Source: Paenibacillus taihuensis (GTDB lineage Bacteria; Bacillota; Bacilli; Paenibacillales; Paenibacillaceae). From it: a stretch of DNA of 64,000 nt. Made by a program: the position numbers and the translations under genes. Location of the stretch: assembly GCF_003386535.1 (NCBI RefSeq), contig NZ_QTTN01000035.1:1-64000 (forward strand), given 5' to 3'. This document shows, one piece after another, positions 15,914 through 27,004 of the stretch (positions are counted from its first letter, which is position 1; every line of letters begins with the position of its first letter). The notes beneath the pieces were generated by a model that saw nothing but the letters and a program-made list of their open reading frames with translations, was not told the DNA's origin and searched no databases.

Positions 15914-16354
15914 TTAGATCACCTCGGTTTTACCGCCGGCAGCCTGGATTTTCTCTACCGCAGATTGAGAGAACTTGCTTGCTTTTACCGTAAGCTGAAC
16001 AGTGATTTCGCCGTTACCCAAGATTTTGATTCCGCTCTGTGGGTTTTTAACGATACCTTGCTCAAGCAGTAGCTCAGGAGTTACTTCTGTGCCAGCTGCA
16101 AAGCCGTTCAACTCATCGATGTTCACAATCGCATACTCTTTACGGAATGGGTTGTTGAAGCCGCGTTTAGGCAGACGACGGTACAATGGGTTTTGACCGC
16201 CCTCGAACCCTGGGCGAACGCCACCACCGGAACGAGCATTTTGACCTTTGTGACCGCGACCGGCAGTCTTACCGTTTCCGCTACCGATACCACGGCCTTT
16301 ACGGAAACCTTCTTTACGAGAACCCGGTGCTGGTGAAAGTTCATGCAATTTCAT
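15914..16354 (-). CDS. rplO: 50S ribosomal protein L15
   Basis: uL15, 146 aa, a late 50S assembly protein. The N-terminal [19 protein letters not shown]ly/Arg stretch and the C-terminal [18 protein letters not shown] domain are typical. The ATG at 16354 (MKLHELSP) is preceded by AAGGAGGTG; the GTG at 16366 lies inside that site and cannot be the start. Confidence 0.97.
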   Translation of the reverse strand: MKLHELSPAPGSRKEGFRKGRGIGSGNGKTAGRGHKGQNARSGGGVRPGFEGGQNPLYRRLPKRGFNNPFRKEYAIVNIDELNGFAAGTEVTPELLLEQGIVKNPQSGIKILGNGEITVQLTVKASKFSQSAVEKIQAAGGKTEVI

Positions 16355-16435
16355 CGTGCGTTGCACCTCCTTAATGTTTTGTGTTGTCTTCCGACATCAC
16401 TTGTTGTTGCTATATTACTTCGCCCTGAATGGCGA

Positions 16436-16621
16436 TTAACCTTGTACTTCTTCCACTTTAACCAAGTGGCTGACATGAGTAATCATGCCACGGATAGCTG
16501 GGCTGTCGCTGTGGACAACCGATTGACGAATTTTGCGAAGACCGAGCGTAGCAACAGTCGCACGCTGTTTCTCGTTACGACCGATCAGGCTGCGAACGAG
16601 GGTGATTTGCAATTTTGCCAT
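16436..16621 (-). CDS. rpmD: 50S ribosomal protein L30
   Basis: uL30, 61 aa. It starts [20 protein letters not shown] and ends in [13 protein letters not shown], the usual short bacterial form. The start at 16621 has AAGGAGGAG upstream; longer readings into rpsE are shadows. It lies 13 nt after rpsE. Confidence 0.97.
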   Translation of the reverse strand: MAKLQITLVRSLIGRNEKQRATVATLGLRKIRQSVVHSDSPAIRGMITHVSHLVKVEEVQG

Positions 16622-16634
16622 CGTATTCTCCTCC

Positions 16635-17132
16635 TTAGCCCAAAAGCTCTTTAACTGTTTTGCCACGAAGTTTAGCAACATCTTCGGCACGTTTCAGACG
16701 GGAAAGTCCTTCTAGTGTCGCGTTAACCATATTCATGGAGTTTGAAGAGCCAAGCGATTTAGTCAGAATGTCACCTACACCTGCAAGCTCAAGAACGGCA
16801 CGAACCGGGCCGCCTGCAATTACTCCAGTACCTTCAGATGCTGGCTTCAAAAGAACGCGGCCAGCGCCGAAGTGACCAAGTACTTGGTGAGGAATTGTTG
16901 TTTTCACGAGTGGAACATGAATCAGGTTTTTCTTAGCGTCTTCAATACCTTTGCGGATTGCATCAGGTACTTCGCCAGCTTTACCGATTCCTGCGCCAAC
17001 GTATCCTTTACCGTCGCCTACAACTACCAGCGCGCTGAAGCTGAAACGGCGTCCGCCTTTTACTACTTTCGCTACACGGTTGATTTGAACTACTTTTTCA
17101 GTAAGTTCCAATGCATTTGGATCTATACGCAA
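16635..17132 (-). CDS. rpsE: 30S ribosomal protein S5
   Basis: uS5, 165 aa, at the mRNA entry channel, where it helps decoding accuracy and helicase action. Conserved [20 protein letters not shown] and the [19 protein letters not shown] segment are present. The region around KGGRR, where spectinomycin resistance changes occur, looks wild type. Confidence 0.98.
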   Translation of the reverse strand: MRIDPNALELTEKVVQINRVAKVVKGGRRFSFSALVVVGDGKGYVGAGIGKAGEVPDAIRKGIEDAKKNLIHVPLVKTTIPHQVLGHFGAGRVLLKPASEGTGVIAGGPVRAVLELAGVGDILTKSLGSSNSMNMVNATLEGLSRLKRAEDVAKLRGKTVKELLG

Positions 17133-17163
17133 GTCGAGTTACCTCCTTCATAAGTATTGTCGA

Positions 17164-17532
17164 TTAGAATTCAAGACCTGCTTCACGAGCTGCATCAGCC
17201 AGTGCTTGAATTCTTCCGTGGTACAAATATCCGCCGCGATCAAATACGACTTGGTCATAGCCTTTCGCTTTAGCGCGAGCAGCAATTACTTCACCGATTT
17301 TGCGAGCAGCCTCAACGTTACCGCCATTGCTAATTTGCTCTGCAACTTCTTTATCGAGCGTCGATGCTTGTGCGATTGTTACGCCTTGAACATCATCGAT
17401 CAGTTGTGCATAGATGTGCTTGGAGGAACGGAATACAGAGAGACGTGGACGCTGCGTAGTTCCGTTGATTTTCTTACGTACACGCAGGTGACGTTTCAGA
17501 CGAGCTTTGTTCTTATCGCCTTTTGTAATCAT
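17164..17532 (-). CDS. rplR: 50S ribosomal protein L18
   Basis: uL18, 122 aa, which binds 5S rRNA in the central protuberance with L5. The [18 protein letters not shown] segment and the C-terminal [26 protein letters not shown] signature region are clear. It sits between rplF and rpsE. Confidence 0.98.
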   Translation of the reverse strand: MITKGDKNKARLKRHLRVRKKINGTTQRPRLSVFRSSKHIYAQLIDDVQGVTIAQASTLDKEVAEQISNGGNVEAARKIGEVIAARAKAKGYDQVVFDRGGYLYHGRIQALADAAREAGLEF

Positions 17533-17598
17533 TCGTTGTACACTCCTTTCTCAGTCCTTATGACGCTATCCGGTCAAGCAGCGCGGTTAAGCAGCTGC

Positions 17599-18141
17599 TT
17601 ACTTCTTCTTACCAGCTTTACCTTCTTTACGAAGGATACGCTCGCCTTCATACTTGATACCTTTACCTTTATACGGCTCAGGTTCACGTACGGAACGGAT
17701 CTTCGCAGCAGTTGCACCAACAAGCTCCTTGTCGATACCTCTTACGATGATTTTCGTGTTCGAAGGAACTTCAAACTCGATGCCGTTCTCAGGAGTGATT
17801 TCTACTGGGTGCGAGTAACCAACGTTAAGTACGATTTTCTCGCCAGTTTTGTTTGCACGGTAACCAACGCCTACTAGCTCAAGGTTCTTAACGAAGCCTT
17901 CAGTTACACCACTAACCATGTTAGCAATGATGCTGCGAGTTGTACCGTGCAGGGAACGATGCAATTTATTGTCAGAAGGACGCTCAACAGTAAGAACGCT
18001 GTCCGCAACTACCACTTTCATATCCTTGTGAAGTTCGCGGCTCAGAGTACCTTTAGGTCCTTTAACAGTGATTACGCTATTGCTCAGGTCGATGTTTACA
18101 CCGCCTGGAACTGTAATTGGTTTACGGCCAATACGAGACAT
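17599..18141 (-). CDS. rplF: 50S ribosomal protein L6
   Basis: uL6, 180 aa, with two similar alpha/beta domains near the factor-binding centre of the 50S subunit. It starts [15 protein letters not shown] and ends with the [20 protein letters not shown] signature and a basic tail. It has the usual length and spc-cluster position. Confidence 0.98.
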   Translation of the reverse strand: MSRIGRKPITVPGGVNIDLSNSVITVKGPKGTLSRELHKDMKVVVADSVLTVERPSDNKLHRSLHGTTRSIIANMVSGVTEGFVKNLELVGVGYRANKTGEKIVLNVGYSHPVEITPENGIEFEVPSNTKIIVRGIDKELVGATAAKIRSVREPEPYKGKGIKYEGERILRKEGKAGKKK

Positions 18142-18171
18142 TGTTACACCTCCAATCGTTGTGACAGTTAA

Positions 18172-18570
18172 TTACCAAACGTAGCAGACAACTTCGCCGC
18201 CGGACTTAACTTGGCGAGCTTCTTTGTCAGTCATAATTCCTTTGGATGTGGAAATGATCGCCATTCCCAAGCCACCCAGTACGCGAGGCACTTCAGTGCT
18301 CTTCGTGTAAACGCGTAGACCCGGCTTGCTGATGCGTTTCAGCCCCGTAATTACACGCTCTTGGTTCGGGCCATATTTCAAGAAAATACGGATAATCCCT
18401 TGTTTGCTATCTTCGATAAACTCAGCATCGCGGATAAAGCCCTCGCGTTTCAAAATTTCTGCGATTTGCTTCTTCACTTTAGAAGCAGGCATTTCTACCG
18501 TCTCATGACGCACAACGTTTGCGTTGCGAATGCGTGTAAGCATATCTGCGATCGGATCAGACATAACCAT
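18172..18570 (-). CDS. rpsH: 30S ribosomal protein S8
   Basis: uS8, 132 aa, a primary 16S binder and, in other bacteria, the translational repressor of the spc operon. [17 protein letters not shown] and the C-terminal [22 protein letters not shown] are typical. The ATG at 18570 has GGAGG 8 nt upstream; a second ATG at 18564 is possible. Confidence 0.98.
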   Translation of the reverse strand: MVMSDPIADMLTRIRNANVVRHETVEMPASKVKKQIAEILKREGFIRDAEFIEDSKQGIIRIFLKYGPNQERVITGLKRISKPGLRVYTKSTEVPRVLGGLGMAIISTSKGIMTDKEARQVKSGGEVVCYVW

Positions 18571-18600
18571 TGTGTAAACCTCCTTCCCGAACTAGGCTGA

Positions 18601-18786
18601 TTACCAGCTTGCTTTTTTAACGCCAGGTATCTGGCCTTTGTATGCTAATTCACGGAAACAAATCCGGCAAATTTTAAACTTTTGCAAAACGGAATGCGGA
18701 CGGCCGCAACGTTCGCAGCGTGTGTAAGCCTGCACTTTGAATTTAGGTGCACGTTGCTGCTTAACCTTCATCGAAGTTTTTGCCAC
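18601..18786 (-). CDS. rpsN: 30S ribosomal protein S14, zinc type
   Basis: uS14, 61 aa, the short form with two CxxC pairs (CERC and CRIC) that bind zinc. It is the form expected in the spc cluster of Firmicutes; the longer zinc-free paralogue, used in zinc shortage, is not in this window. It lies between rplE and rpsH. Confidence 0.98.
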   Translation of the reverse strand: MAKTSMKVKQQRAPKFKVQAYTRCERCGRPHSVLQKFKICRICFRELAYKGQIPGVKKASW

Positions 18787-18808
18787 TTGGTATTACACCT
18801 CCTGTGGA

Positions 18809-19351
18809 TTACTTCGTAAACGGCATGCCCAATTGGGTCAGCAGTTCACGAGCTTCTTCGTCCGTTTTTGCCGTCGTGACGATGACGACGTCCATACCAC
18901 GAACTTTATCAACTTTATCATACTCGATCTCCGGGAAGATCAGCTGCTCTTTCAAGCCAAGTGTGTAGTTACCACGGCCGTCGAACGCTTTGTTCGAAAC
19001 ACCGCGGAAGTCACGCACGCGCGGAAGAGTAACGTTGAACAGTTTATCAAGGAAGTAGTACATGCGCTCACCGCGCAGCGTTACTTTAACCCCGATTGGC
19101 ATGTTTTCGCGAAGTTTGAAACCTGCGATCGATTTTTTCGAACGTGTTACGACAGGTTTTTGACCAGCGATCAAGCGCATATCTTCAACAGCAGCGTCAA
19201 GCACTTTGGAGTTCGAAACAGCTTCACCAACACCCATGTTGATAACAACTTTCTCGATTTTAGGCACTTGCATTACTGTCGAATAGTTGAACTTCTGCAT
19301 CAGAGCAGGAGTGATTTCGTTAAGAAAACGATCTTTCATTCTTACTGCCAT
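18809..19351 (-). CDS. rplE: 50S ribosomal protein L5
   Basis: uL5, 180 aa, binds 5S rRNA and contacts the P-site tRNA elbow. It contains the [14 protein letters not shown] and [17 protein letters not shown] family stretches and ends [17 protein letters not shown]. Standard length and place after rplX. Confidence 0.98.
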   Translation of the reverse strand: MAVRMKDRFLNEITPALMQKFNYSTVMQVPKIEKVVINMGVGEAVSNSKVLDAAVEDMRLIAGQKPVVTRSKKSIAGFKLRENMPIGVKVTLRGERMYYFLDKLFNVTLPRVRDFRGVSNKAFDGRGNYTLGLKEQLIFPEIEYDKVDKVRGMDVVIVTTAKTDEEARELLTQLGMPFTK

Positions 19352-19382
19352 GTAACGTGAACCTCCTTTCCGTATCGGTCAA

Positions 19383-19736
19383 TTAATCAATAACCTCGCC
19401 GGACTTTTTAGCGATCCGGACTTTATTGCCGTTATCAAGCACTTTGTAACCGATCCGAGTTACTTTACCGCTCTTAGGATCGATGTGCATAACGTTGGAA
19501 ACATGAATCGCCGCTTCTTGCTCGATAATGCCGCCTTGCGGATTAGCTTGCGAAGGACGAGTATGCTTCTTCACCATATTGACGCCTTCGACGAGAACGC
19601 GGTTTTGACGTGGATACGCAGCAATTACGCGGCCTTTTTTGCCTTTGTCTTTACCCGTAATAACCATAACCGTGTCGTCTTTTTTGACGTGCAACTTATT
19701 GTTGTGAGATTCCAACACTTTTTTTAACCGTGGCAT
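19383..19736 (-). CDS. rplX: 50S ribosomal protein L24
   Basis: uL24, 117 aa, a KOW-domain protein that starts 50S assembly. [21 protein letters not shown] is the KOW motif, and [22 protein letters not shown] follows. It is about ten residues longer at the N-terminus than the shortest homologues. Start at 19736 with AGGAGGTG upstream. Confidence 0.98.
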   Translation of the reverse strand: MPRLKKVLESHNNKLHVKKDDTVMVITGKDKGKKGRVIAAYPRQNRVLVEGVNMVKKHTRPSQANPQGGIIEQEAAIHVSNVMHIDPKSGKVTRIGYKVLDNGNKVRIAKKSGEVID

Positions 19737-19782
19737 GAGTACACCTCCTGCGTGCCCTGCGCTTAAGTGCGCAAGATTCTAA

Positions 19783-20151
19783 TTAGATAACTTCCGGAGC
19801 AAGCGATACGATTTTCATGAAGTCGCGGTCGCGAAGTTCGCGAGCTACTGGTCCGAAAATACGTGTGCCGCGCGGGCTCTTGTCTTCTTTTACGATTACA
19901 GCTGCATTCTCATCAAATGCGATGTACGAACCGTCTTTACGGCGAACCGCACGTTTAGTACGAACGATAACCGCTTTTACTACGTCACCCTTTTTGACAA
20001 CGCCACCGGGTGTTGCTTGTTTGACGGAGCAGACGATCAGATCGCCGATGTGGCCTACACGACGTCCAGTACCACCTAGTACACGAATGCACATCAGTTC
20101 TTTCGCGCCGGAGTTGTCAGCGACGGCCAAACGCGTAAATGGTTGAATCAT
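19783..20151 (-). CDS. rplN: 50S ribosomal protein L14
   Basis: uL14, 122 aa, at the subunit interface and target of the silencing factor RsfS. It starts [20 protein letters not shown] and ends [12 protein letters not shown]. Canonical length; lies between rpsQ and rplX. Confidence 0.98.
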   Translation of the reverse strand: MIQPFTRLAVADNSGAKELMCIRVLGGTGRRVGHIGDLIVCSVKQATPGGVVKKGDVVKAVIVRTKRAVRRKDGSYIAFDENAAVIVKEDKSPRGTRIFGPVARELRDRDFMKIVSLAPEVI

Positions 20152-20192
20152 TTCAACGTCCTCCTTTCGAGAAAATGCTTCTTAAAGCATTC

Positions 20193-20456
20193 TTAGAAAA
20201 TAACAGCTGCTTCAACGATTTCGACTAAACGGAACCGTTTGTCTTTCGAAAGCGGGCGAGTTTCCATGACTTTGACGATGTCGCCAATCTTAGCCTGGTT
20301 ATTCTCGTCATGTGCTTTGAATTTTTTCGTATACTTGATACGTTTGTGGTACAGGTCATGCTTCTTATATGTCTCAATCGCTACAACGATTGTTTTGTCC
20401 ATTTTGTCAGACACGACTTTACCGATTTGAACTTTGCGCGCATTACGTTCGCTCAT
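20193..20456 (-). CDS. rpsQ: 30S ribosomal protein S17
   Basis: uS17, 87 aa, an OB-fold primary 16S binder. The sequence begins [20 protein letters not shown] and includes [18 protein letters not shown]. The start at 20456 is 6 nt behind AAGGAGG; Met codons at 20462 and 20477 fall within or before that site. Confidence 0.97.
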   Translation of the reverse strand: MSERNARKVQIGKVVSDKMDKTIVVAIETYKKHDLYHKRIKYTKKFKAHDENNQAKIGDIVKVMETRPLSKDKRFRLVEIVEAAVIF

Positions 20457-20505
20457 GTTCATCCTCCTTCCATACATTCGTTATCGGTTCACGGGTATAA
20501 GCAGA

Positions 20506-20706
20506 TTAGCTGCTAATTCCGAGTTCTCTTTCACGAAGAACGGTTTTGGCACGAGCTATGTCCTTACGAACATCGCGGATGCGAGTCGGGTTTTCCAGTT
20601 GGCCGGTAGCCAATTGAAAACGAAGGTTGAATAGCTCTTCTTTGAATCCAGCGACTTTTTGTTCGAGTTCAACAGAGGTTAGGTTGCGGAAATCGTTAGC
20701 TTTCAT
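20506..20706 (-). CDS. rpmC: 50S ribosomal protein L29
   Basis: uL29, 66 aa, a helical protein beside the exit tunnel and part of the trigger factor/SRP docking site. It begins [20 protein letters not shown] and has the central [18 protein letters not shown] segment. The ATG at 20706 lies 11 nt inside the end of rplP, with GGTGG 8 nt upstream, so the two are coupled. Confidence 0.97.
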   Translation of the reverse strand: MKANDFRNLTSVELEQKVAGFKEELFNLRFQLATGQLENPTRIRDVRKDIARAKTVLRERELGISS

Positions 20707-21130
20707 TTGCTTCACCACCCACTTCTTCGCGTTTCACGAACTTCGTTTTCACTGGAAGCTTATGTGCTGCAAGACGCATAGCCTCACGAGCGATCTCTTC
20801 AGATACGCCAGCAAGCTCGAACATTATTTTGCCCGGTTTTACGACAGCAACCCATTTCTCAACGTTACCTTTACCGCTACCCATCCGCACTTCAAGAGGC
20901 TTTTGAGTAATTGGCTTGTCTGGGAAGATCTTGATCCAAACTTTACCACCACGTTTGATGTAACGAGTCATCGCGATACGCGCTGCTTCGATTTGACGGT
21001 TAGTGATCCATGAAGGCTCAAGAGCTTGAAGACCGAATTCGCCGAATACTACTTCAGTGCCGCCTTTAGCACGACCAGCCATGGAACCACGTTGTTGCTT
21101 ACGATGTTTGACACGTTTAGGTACCAACAT
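20696..21130 (-). CDS. rplP: 50S ribosomal protein L16
   Basis: uL16, 144 aa, near the A site of the 50S subunit, where it helps position tRNA. It starts [20 protein letters not shown] and has the [20 protein letters not shown] signature. It overlaps the start of rpmC by 11 nt and starts 2 nt after rpsC. Confidence 0.98.
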   Translation of the reverse strand: MLVPKRVKHRKQQRGSMAGRAKGGTEVVFGEFGLQALEPSWITNRQIEAARIAMTRYIKRGGKVWIKIFPDKPITQKPLEVRMGSGKGNVEKWVAVVKPGKIMFELAGVSEEIAREAMRLAAHKLPVKTKFVKREEVGGEANES

Positions 21131-21132
21131 GA

Positions 21133-21795
21133 TTAGTTGCCTCCTTCCTGTGGAGCTTTCTTCTTAGTTGGAAGGATTTCACCACGGTAGATCCATACTT
21201 TAACGCCGATACGGCCGTAAGTTGTATGAGCTTCCGCTGTTCCGTAGTCAATATCCGCACGCAGCGTATGAAGAGGAACTGTACCTTCGCTATAGCTTTC
21301 TGAACGAGCGATCTCAGCGCCACCAAGACGGCCGCTAACGGAAGTTTTGATACCTTTCGCGCCGGAACGGAGTGTACGTTGAATCGATTGTTTCATTGCA
21401 CGACGGAAGGAAATCCGGCGCTCAAGTTGTTGTGCAATGCTTTCAGCTACGAGGACTGCATCCAGTTCAGGATGTTTGATCTCGGAGATGTTGATATGCA
21501 CTTTTTTGCCTTTAGCAATTTTCGAAAGCTCGGAACGAAGTGTCTCAACTTCGGAGCCGCCTTTACCAATTACCATACCAGGCTTAGCTGTATAAATTGT
21601 AACGTTAACGCGGTTAGCTGCACGTTCGATTTCGAACTTGGAAACTGCCGCATCTTTCAATTTGTTCTTCAGGTGCTCACGGATCTTAACATCTTCCATA
21701 AGCAAGTCGCCGAAGTCTTTGCCAGCGTACCATTTGGATTCCCAATCACGGATAACGCCGATACGTAGACCGACGGGATTTACCTTTTGTCCCAC
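21133..21795 (-). CDS. rpsC: 30S ribosomal protein S3
   Basis: uS3, 220 aa, at the mRNA entry site, with a KH domain ([19 protein letters not shown]). The start is a GTG at 21795 ([20 protein letters not shown] follows), with GGAGG 8 nt upstream, as in other Firmicutes. The longer frame to 21867 overlaps rplV and is rejected. The C-terminus is the usual [14 protein letters not shown]. Confidence 0.97.
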   Translation of the reverse strand: MGQKVNPVGLRIGVIRDWESKWYAGKDFGDLLMEDVKIREHLKNKLKDAAVSKFEIERAANRVNVTIYTAKPGMVIGKGGSEVETLRSELSKIAKGKKVHINISEIKHPELDAVLVAESIAQQLERRISFRRAMKQSIQRTLRSGAKGIKTSVSGRLGGAEIARSESYSEGTVPLHTLRADIDYGTAEAHTTYGRIGVKVWIYRGEILPTKKKAPQEGGN

Positions 21796-21808
21796 ACGTT
21801 TTCCCTCC

Positions 21809-22144
21809 TTATTTTTCGGATACCACCAAAGTAATGTGGCTGGTTCTCTTATTAATCCGGCTAGCACGACCCATTGCGCGCGGGCGGAAACGTTTCATTG
21901 TTGGTCCTTGGTTCACAAACACTTGTGAAATGACCAATTTGTTCACGTCCAATTGGTAGTTGTGCTCCGCGTTTGCGATAGCGGAATTCAGCAACTTCTC
22001 AACGATTGGAGATGCCGATTTAGGCGTGTGACGCAAAATCGCGATTGCTTCGCCAACTTGCTTGCCACGAATCAAATCAACAACCAATTGAGCTTTGCGA
22101 GGTGCAATGCGGACGTGATTAGCGAACGCTTTAGCTTGTTGCAT
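21809..22144 (-). CDS. rplV: 50S ribosomal protein L22
   Basis: uL22, 111 aa, lines the exit tunnel with its long loop. It starts [20 protein letters not shown] and has the C-terminal [20 protein letters not shown] loop where some macrolide resistance changes occur; no such change is evident. The start at 22144 has GAGGAGG upstream. Confidence 0.97.
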   Translation of the reverse strand: MQQAKAFANHVRIAPRKAQLVVDLIRGKQVGEAIAILRHTPKSASPIVEKLLNSAIANAEHNYQLDVNKLVISQVFVNQGPTMKRFRPRAMGRASRINKRTSHITLVVSEK

Positions 22145-22189
22145 GGATGAACCTCCTCTCAAACTTTATGACCTTAAGCTTTAATCCGA

Positions 22190-22471
22190 TTAACGACGGC
22201 CAGTCTTCTTGTCGTCGTTGCCGTGACCTTTATACGAACGCGTTGGCGCGAACTCACCGAGTTTGTGGCCAACCATATCTTCTGTCACATAAACCGGTAC
22301 ATGTTTTTTACCGTCATAAACAGCGAACGTGTGTCCGATGAATTGCGGGAAAATTGTAGAACGACGCGACCAAGTTTTAACGACTGTCTTCTTCTCAGCT
22401 GCGTTCAGAACTTCAACCTTCTTAAGCAGGTAACCGTCAATAAACGGACCCTTTTTCAAACTGCGACCCAT
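22190..22471 (-). CDS. rpsS: 30S ribosomal protein S19
   Basis: uS19, 93 aa, in the 30S head next to S13. It begins [20 protein letters not shown] and contains [20 protein letters not shown]. The ATG at 22471 follows a GGGAGG site; the earlier Met at 22489 is upstream of that site. Confidence 0.97.
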   Translation of the reverse strand: MGRSLKKGPFIDGYLLKKVEVLNAAEKKTVVKTWSRRSTIFPQFIGHTFAVYDGKKHVPVYVTEDMVGHKLGEFAPTRSYKGHGNDDKKTGRR

Positions 22472-22540
22472 GGATGATCCTCCCTTCACGCTATTGTTAC
22501 GTGGGCGCCGCGCGTTAAGCAGATGACGCCGAGGCGCCTA

Positions 22541-23371
22541 TTACTTCGTACGACGACGAATAATGTATTGGCTCGATGCTTTCTTCTTCTTGCGTGTCTT
22601 AGCGCCAAGAGTCGGTTTGCCCCATGGCGACATAGGCGATTTACGTCCGATTGGTGCACGGCCTTCACCACCACCGTGTGGGTGATCGTTAGGATTCATT
22701 ACAACACCACGTACTTCAGGACGCTTGCCCATCCAACGGGAACGGCCGGCTTTACCGATTTTCACGAGCTCGTGATCCTCGTTGCCTACAGAACCAATTG
22801 TCGCACGGCATTTCTTCAGAATACGACGTACTTCGCCAGACGTCAAGCGAATTGTAACGTAGTGTTCTTCTTTACCAAGAAGCTGAGCATCAGTACCTGC
22901 AGCACGAACCAATTGTCCGCCTTTGCCAGGCTTCAACTCGATATTGTGGATAACTGTACCTACTGGGATGTTTTCAAGTGGCAACGTGTTACCAATCTTG
23001 ATATCTGCATCCGCTCCGGAAACGATTTGATCCCCAACTTTAAGACCTTTAGGTGCGATGATGTAGGCTTTCTCGCCATCCACATAGTGGATAAGTGCGA
23101 TGTTGGATGTACGGTTCGGATCATATTCGATCGTCGCTACGTTACCTACGATACCATCCTTGGTACGTTTGAAGTCGATGATACGGTATTTACGCTTATG
23201 GCCGCCACCGTGATGACGAACCGTAATTTTACCTTGGTTGTTACGACCAGCTTTTTTGAAAAGCGGCGCAAGAAGCGATTTCTCCGGTGTGCTTGTCGTG
23301 ATCTCTTCGAAAGTCGAGACGGACATACCACGACGCGCTGGAGATGTCGGTTTATACTTCTTAACTGGCAC
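22541..23371 (-). CDS. rplB: 50S ribosomal protein L2
   Basis: uL2, 276 aa, one of the most conserved 50S proteins, needed for subunit joining and close to the peptidyl transferase centre. It starts [20 protein letters not shown] and carries the C-terminal [20 protein letters not shown] segment with the key His residue. Canonical S10-cluster place between rplW and rpsS. Confidence 0.98.
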   Translation of the reverse strand: MPVKKYKPTSPARRGMSVSTFEEITTSTPEKSLLAPLFKKAGRNNQGKITVRHHGGGHKRKYRIIDFKRTKDGIVGNVATIEYDPNRTSNIALIHYVDGEKAYIIAPKGLKVGDQIVSGADADIKIGNTLPLENIPVGTVIHNIELKPGKGGQLVRAAGTDAQLLGKEEHYVTIRLTSGEVRRILKKCRATIGSVGNEDHELVKIGKAGRSRWMGKRPEVRGVVMNPNDHPHGGGEGRAPIGRKSPMSPWGKPTLGAKTRKKKKASSQYIIRRRTK

Positions 23372-23432
23372 TTCGATTCCCTCCTTAACCGATATCTTGT
23401 TTAATCACGTTAGCCCTACGGCCCGAACGCGA

Positions 23433-23723
23433 TTAAACTGTTTCGAAAAACTCAAGCTCATTGCTGTCAGCACTGAGTTGCACGATCGCTTTTTTCCACT
23501 CGGATGTATATCCGCTGTGGCGGCCATAGCGTTTAGGCTTAGCTGGCATGCGAAGCGTGTTTACGCTTGTTACTTTCACTTTGAAGATCGATTGGATCGC
23601 GAGTTTGATCTCAGTCTTGTTCGCACGAAGATCAACTTCGAATACATAGCGTTTGTTCGCCATGAAATCGCTCGTTTGTTCCGTAATGATCGGGCGCTTG
23701 ATAATATCGCGTGGATTTTTCAT
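23433..23723 (-). CDS. rplW: 50S ribosomal protein L23
   Basis: uL23, 96 aa, at the tunnel exit and docking site for trigger factor and SRP. It begins [20 protein letters not shown], and the FKVKVTSVNTLRMPAKPKR stretch is typical. Its ATG shares one base with the rplD stop (TAATG), giving tight coupling. Confidence 0.98.
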   Translation of the reverse strand: MKNPRDIIKRPIITEQTSDFMANKRYVFEVDLRANKTEIKLAIQSIFKVKVTSVNTLRMPAKPKRYGRHSGYTSEWKKAIVQLSADSNELEFFETV

Positions 23724-24346
23724 TACGCAAGCACCTCCTGTACTTTTTCAACTGCTTCTTTAGTGATGATTAGCTTGTCGTATTTCATAACGTCTAGAAC
23801 ATTGATGCCATCGGCTGCAACGAACTTCACGTTAGGAAGGTTACGAGCGGAAAGAGCTACATTATCTTCGTAGCTTGCTGTAACAACAAGTGCTTTACGA
23901 GCCACTTTCAGGTTGTTCAGAATAGCTGCGAATTCTTTAGTCTTAGGAGCTGCGAATGTCAGTTGATCAAGAACGATAATTTCGTTATCAACAACTTTGC
24001 TCGACAATGCAGATTTGATTGCTAAGCGACGAACTTTCTTAGGAAGTTTGAAGCTGTAGCTGCGTGGTGTTGGTCCGAACACTGTACCACCGCCAACCCA
24101 TTGCGGGGCACGGATGCTACCTTGACGTGCGCGACCTGTACCTTTTTGTTTCCAAGGCTTACGTCCGCCACCGCGTACTTCGGAGCGGCCTTTAGTCTTG
24201 TGCGTACCTCTGCGCTCAGAAGCTTGCTGCAACAATACTGCGCTGTGCAATACGTGAACGTTAGGTTCAACTCCAAATACTGCATCGGACAATTCAACCT
24301 CGCCAACTTGCGATCCATTCACGCTAAAAAGTGCTACTTTCGGCAT
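23723..24346 (-). CDS. rplD: 50S ribosomal protein L4
   Basis: uL4, 207 aa, whose extended loop ([20 protein letters not shown]) reaches into the exit tunnel. L4 also controls the S10 operon in E. coli; an analogous role here is possible because a structured leader lies ahead of rpsJ, but it is not shown. The start at 24346 has AGGAGGAAC upstream. Confidence 0.98.
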   Translation of the reverse strand: MPKVALFSVNGSQVGEVELSDAVFGVEPNVHVLHSAVLLQQASERRGTHKTKGRSEVRGGGRKPWKQKGTGRARQGSIRAPQWVGGGTVFGPTPRSYSFKLPKKVRRLAIKSALSSKVVDNEIIVLDQLTFAAPKTKEFAAILNNLKVARKALVVTASYEDNVALSARNLPNVKFVAADGINVLDVMKYDKLIITKEAVEKVQEVLA

Positions 24347-24371
24347 TTCATGTTCCTCCTTTCTTTAACGA

Positions 24372-24989
24372 TTATTTCTTCACCGTAGATTTAACTTTAA
24401 CGAAGCTATTTTTAGGACCCGGAATGGAGCCTTTAACGAGCAATACGTTGCGCTCAACATCAACGCGTACGATTTCAAGGTTTTGAATCGTAACTGTTTC
24501 GTTACCCATGTGACCTGGAAGGTGTTTACCTTTAGGAACGCGGTTCGCTTGAATCGAACCCATCGAACCTGGTCCACGGTGATAACGGGAACCGTGCGCC
24601 ATTGGACCGCGGCTTTGATTCCAACGTTTGATGTTACCTTGGAAACCTTTACCTTTGGAAGTTGCCGTAACGTCAACAAACTCGCCAGCTGCGAATACAT
24701 CAGCCTTAATCTCTTGGCCAACTTCATATTCAGCGATGCCGCGGAATTCACGAACGTAGCGCTTAGGAGCCGTTTCGGCTTTTTTCGCGTGGCCGATTTC
24801 CGGCTTGTTTGCTCTGCTTACTTTCTTGTCAGAGAAACCTACTTGAATGGATACATATCCATCATTCTCTTGGTCTTTCTTCTGCAAAACAACACAAGGG
24901 CCTGCCTCGATTACCGTTACTGGTACTACGTTACCGTCAGCAGTAAACACTTGCGTCATTCCAAGTTTTTTACCTAAGATACCTTTCAT
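24372..24989 (-). CDS. rplC: 50S ribosomal protein L3
   Basis: uL3, 205 aa, an early assembly protein whose loop ([20 protein letters not shown]) approaches the peptidyl transferase centre. It begins [20 protein letters not shown]. Standard place between rpsJ and rplD; no sign of resistance changes can be judged. Confidence 0.98.
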   Translation of the reverse strand: MKGILGKKLGMTQVFTADGNVVPVTVIEAGPCVVLQKKDQENDGYVSIQVGFSDKKVSRANKPEIGHAKKAETAPKRYVREFRGIAEYEVGQEIKADVFAAGEFVDVTATSKGKGFQGNIKRWNQSRGPMAHGSRYHRGPGSMGSIQANRVPKGKHLPGHMGNETVTIQNLEIVRVDVERNVLLVKGSIPGPKNSFVKVKSTVKK

Positions 24990-25027
24990 GTTGACACCTC
25001 ATTTCCTTTCGGTTTCAAATGTGCTTA

Positions 25028-25432
<405 letters not shown>

Positions 25433-25474
25433 CAACCTCTCACATCATCGCAACGTCACAGACCAACAGACAAT

Positions 25475-25503
25475 ATTATATCGAATTCCATGGGCGATTG
25501 CAA
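25475..25503 (-). promoter_or_regulatory. Promoter of the S10-spc-alpha superoperon
   Basis: On the minus strand: TTGCAA (25503-25498), 17 bp spacer, TATAAT (25480-25475, perfect). It gives a leader of about 130 nt to rpsJ. It overlaps the 3' end of a weakly supported 73-codon frame. Confidence 0.85.
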
Positions 25504-25697
25504 CAAAATTGTTTTGTTTTTTTCAAGAATGTTTTGGGATAGTAAAAGCCAATCCCTGTCAAACGCCATAATAAAAAGTGGCTATAACCATGAGCCACTT
25601 CTCTAATTCGATCTATTGCCATTGCTGCTTCGCTGATCGCTTCAATCAGCACGTCTTTGTCTTCACCTATAATAATGAATACAGCCCAATATCGCAA
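25476..25697 (-). CDS. Doubtful small ORF between tuf and rpsJ (73 aa)
   Basis: A 73-codon frame starting at a TTG encodes a plausible-looking peptide: a beta-like start (YWAVFIIIGEDKDVLIEAI), a helix, and a basic end. There is no ribosome-binding site at the TTG or at the internal ATG (near 25622). It begins just after the tuf terminator, and its stop overlaps the rpsJ promoter. B. subtilis has a gene (ybaC) at this point, but this peptide is far shorter and I see no resemblance. It could be a remnant of a lost gene or chance. Confidence 0.25.
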   Translation of the reverse strand: MRYWAVFIIIGEDKDVLIEAISEAAMAIDRIREVAHGYSHFLLWRLTGIGFYYPKTFLKKTKQFCCNRPWNSI

Positions 25698-25717
25698 ACA
25701 TCAAAAAATAGAAAAAA

Positions 25718-25767
25718 AACAAGTCCTCACCAAGTGAGGACTTGTTCGAGCTGCAGCTTTCGCTGCA
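25718..25767 (-). terminator. Terminator of the str operon, behind tuf
   Basis: Two hairpins follow the tuf stop on the minus strand. First is CTGCAG-CGAAAG-CTGCAG. Next is a strong perfect stem AACAAGTCCTCAC / GTGAGGACTTGTT (25746-25718) with a 3-nt loop and a run of eight T residues. The second is a textbook terminator. Confidence 0.92.
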
Positions 25768-25772
25768 GTTCA

Positions 25773-26963
25773 TTATTTTTGGATGGATGCTACTGCACCT
25801 GCACCAACTGTACGGCCGCCTTCGCGGATCGCGAAGCGAGTACCATCTTCCAGAGCGATTGGAGCGATAAGCTCAACCGTTACTGTGATGTTGTCGCCAG
25901 GCATAACCATTTCAGTGCCTTCTGGCAAGCTGATGATGCCAGTTACGTCAGTTGTACGGAAGTAGAATTGTGGACGGTAGCCTGTGAAGAAAGGCTTGTG
26001 ACGGCCACCCTCTTCTTTAGTCAGAACGTAGATTTGAGCTGTAAAGTTCGTGTGTGGTTTAACGGAACCTGGCTTAGCAAGTACTTGACCACGCTCGATG
26101 TCTTTACGGTCTACACCACGAAGCAATGCGCCGATGTTGTCACCAGCTTGTGCGGAATCAAGCAATTTGCGGAACATTTCAACGCCTGTTACAACGCATT
26201 TGCGAGTTTCTTCAGCAATACCGATGATTTCAACTTCGTCGGATACTTTAACTACGCCACGCTCAACGCGTCCTGTAGCAACAGTACCACGGCCTGTGAT
26301 TGTGAACACGTCCTCAACTGGCATAAGGAACGGCTTGTCAGTATCACGTTGTGGAGTTGGGATGTAAGTGTCGACTTGTTCGAACAATTCAACAATTTTG
26401 TCAGCCCAAGCGCCATCTGGGTTTTGAAGTGCTTCACGAGCAGCGCCACGGATGATTGGAGTATCATCGCCTGGGAACTCATATTCGCTAAGAAGGTCGC
26501 GAACTTCCATCTCAACCAATTCAAGAAGCTCTTCGTCTTCAACCATGTCGCATTTGTTCAGGAATACGACGATGTAAGGTACGCCTACTTGGCGGGACAG
26601 AAGGATGTGCTCGCGAGTTTGCGGCATTGGGCCGTCAGCTGCGGATACAACCAGGATTGCGCCGTCCATTTGAGCAGCACCAGTGATCATGTTCTTAACG
26701 TAGTCGGCGTGACCTGGGCAGTCAACGTGAGCGTAGTGACGGTTAGGCGTCTCATACTCAACGTGAGCTGTCGAGATCGTGATACCGCGCTCGCGCTCTT
26801 CTGGAGCTTTGTCGATTTGGTCGAATGCTACAGCAGCACCACCGTATCTTTTCGAAAGAACTGTTGTGATTGCAGCAGTCAACGTTGTTTTACCGTGGTC
26901 GACGTGACCGATTGTACCGATATTAACGTGCGGTTTATTACGTTCAAATTTAGCCTTAGCCAT
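25773..26963 (-). CDS. tuf: Translation elongation factor Tu
   Basis: EF-Tu, 396 aa, brings aminoacyl-tRNA to the ribosome. GTPase motifs [18 protein letters not shown] and NKCD are clear, followed by domains 2 and 3 ([15 protein letters not shown] region). It is last in the str operon, about 114 nt after fusA; a 9-bp hairpin lies in that gap. One copy is seen here; others cannot be judged. Confidence 0.99.
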   Translation of the reverse strand: MAKAKFERNKPHVNIGTIGHVDHGKTTLTAAITTVLSKRYGGAAVAFDQIDKAPEERERGITISTAHVEYETPNRHYAHVDCPGHADYVKNMITGAAQMDGAILVVSAADGPMPQTREHILLSRQVGVPYIVVFLNKCDMVEDEELLELVEMEVRDLLSEYEFPGDDTPIIRGAAREALQNPDGAWADKIVELFEQVDTYIPTPQRDTDKPFLMPVEDVFTITGRGTVATGRVERGVVKVSDEVEIIGIAEETRKCVVTGVEMFRKLLDSAQAGDNIGALLRGVDRKDIERGQVLAKPGSVKPHTNFTAQIYVLTKEEGGRHKPFFTGYRPQFYFRTTDVTGIISLPEGTEMVMPGDNITVTVELIAPIALEDGTRFAIREGGRTVGAGAVASIQK

Positions 26964-27004
26964 TGAACTAATTCCTCCTTAATTATAGAGAAGATTATGT
27001 GATC

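Noticed and set aside
26098-26966. Long plus-strand frames opposite tuf, fusA, rpoB, rpoC, gltX and clpC
   Set aside because: They mirror highly biased codon use of strongly expressed genes on the other strand, lack ribosome-binding sites, and their peptides look like no protein family.
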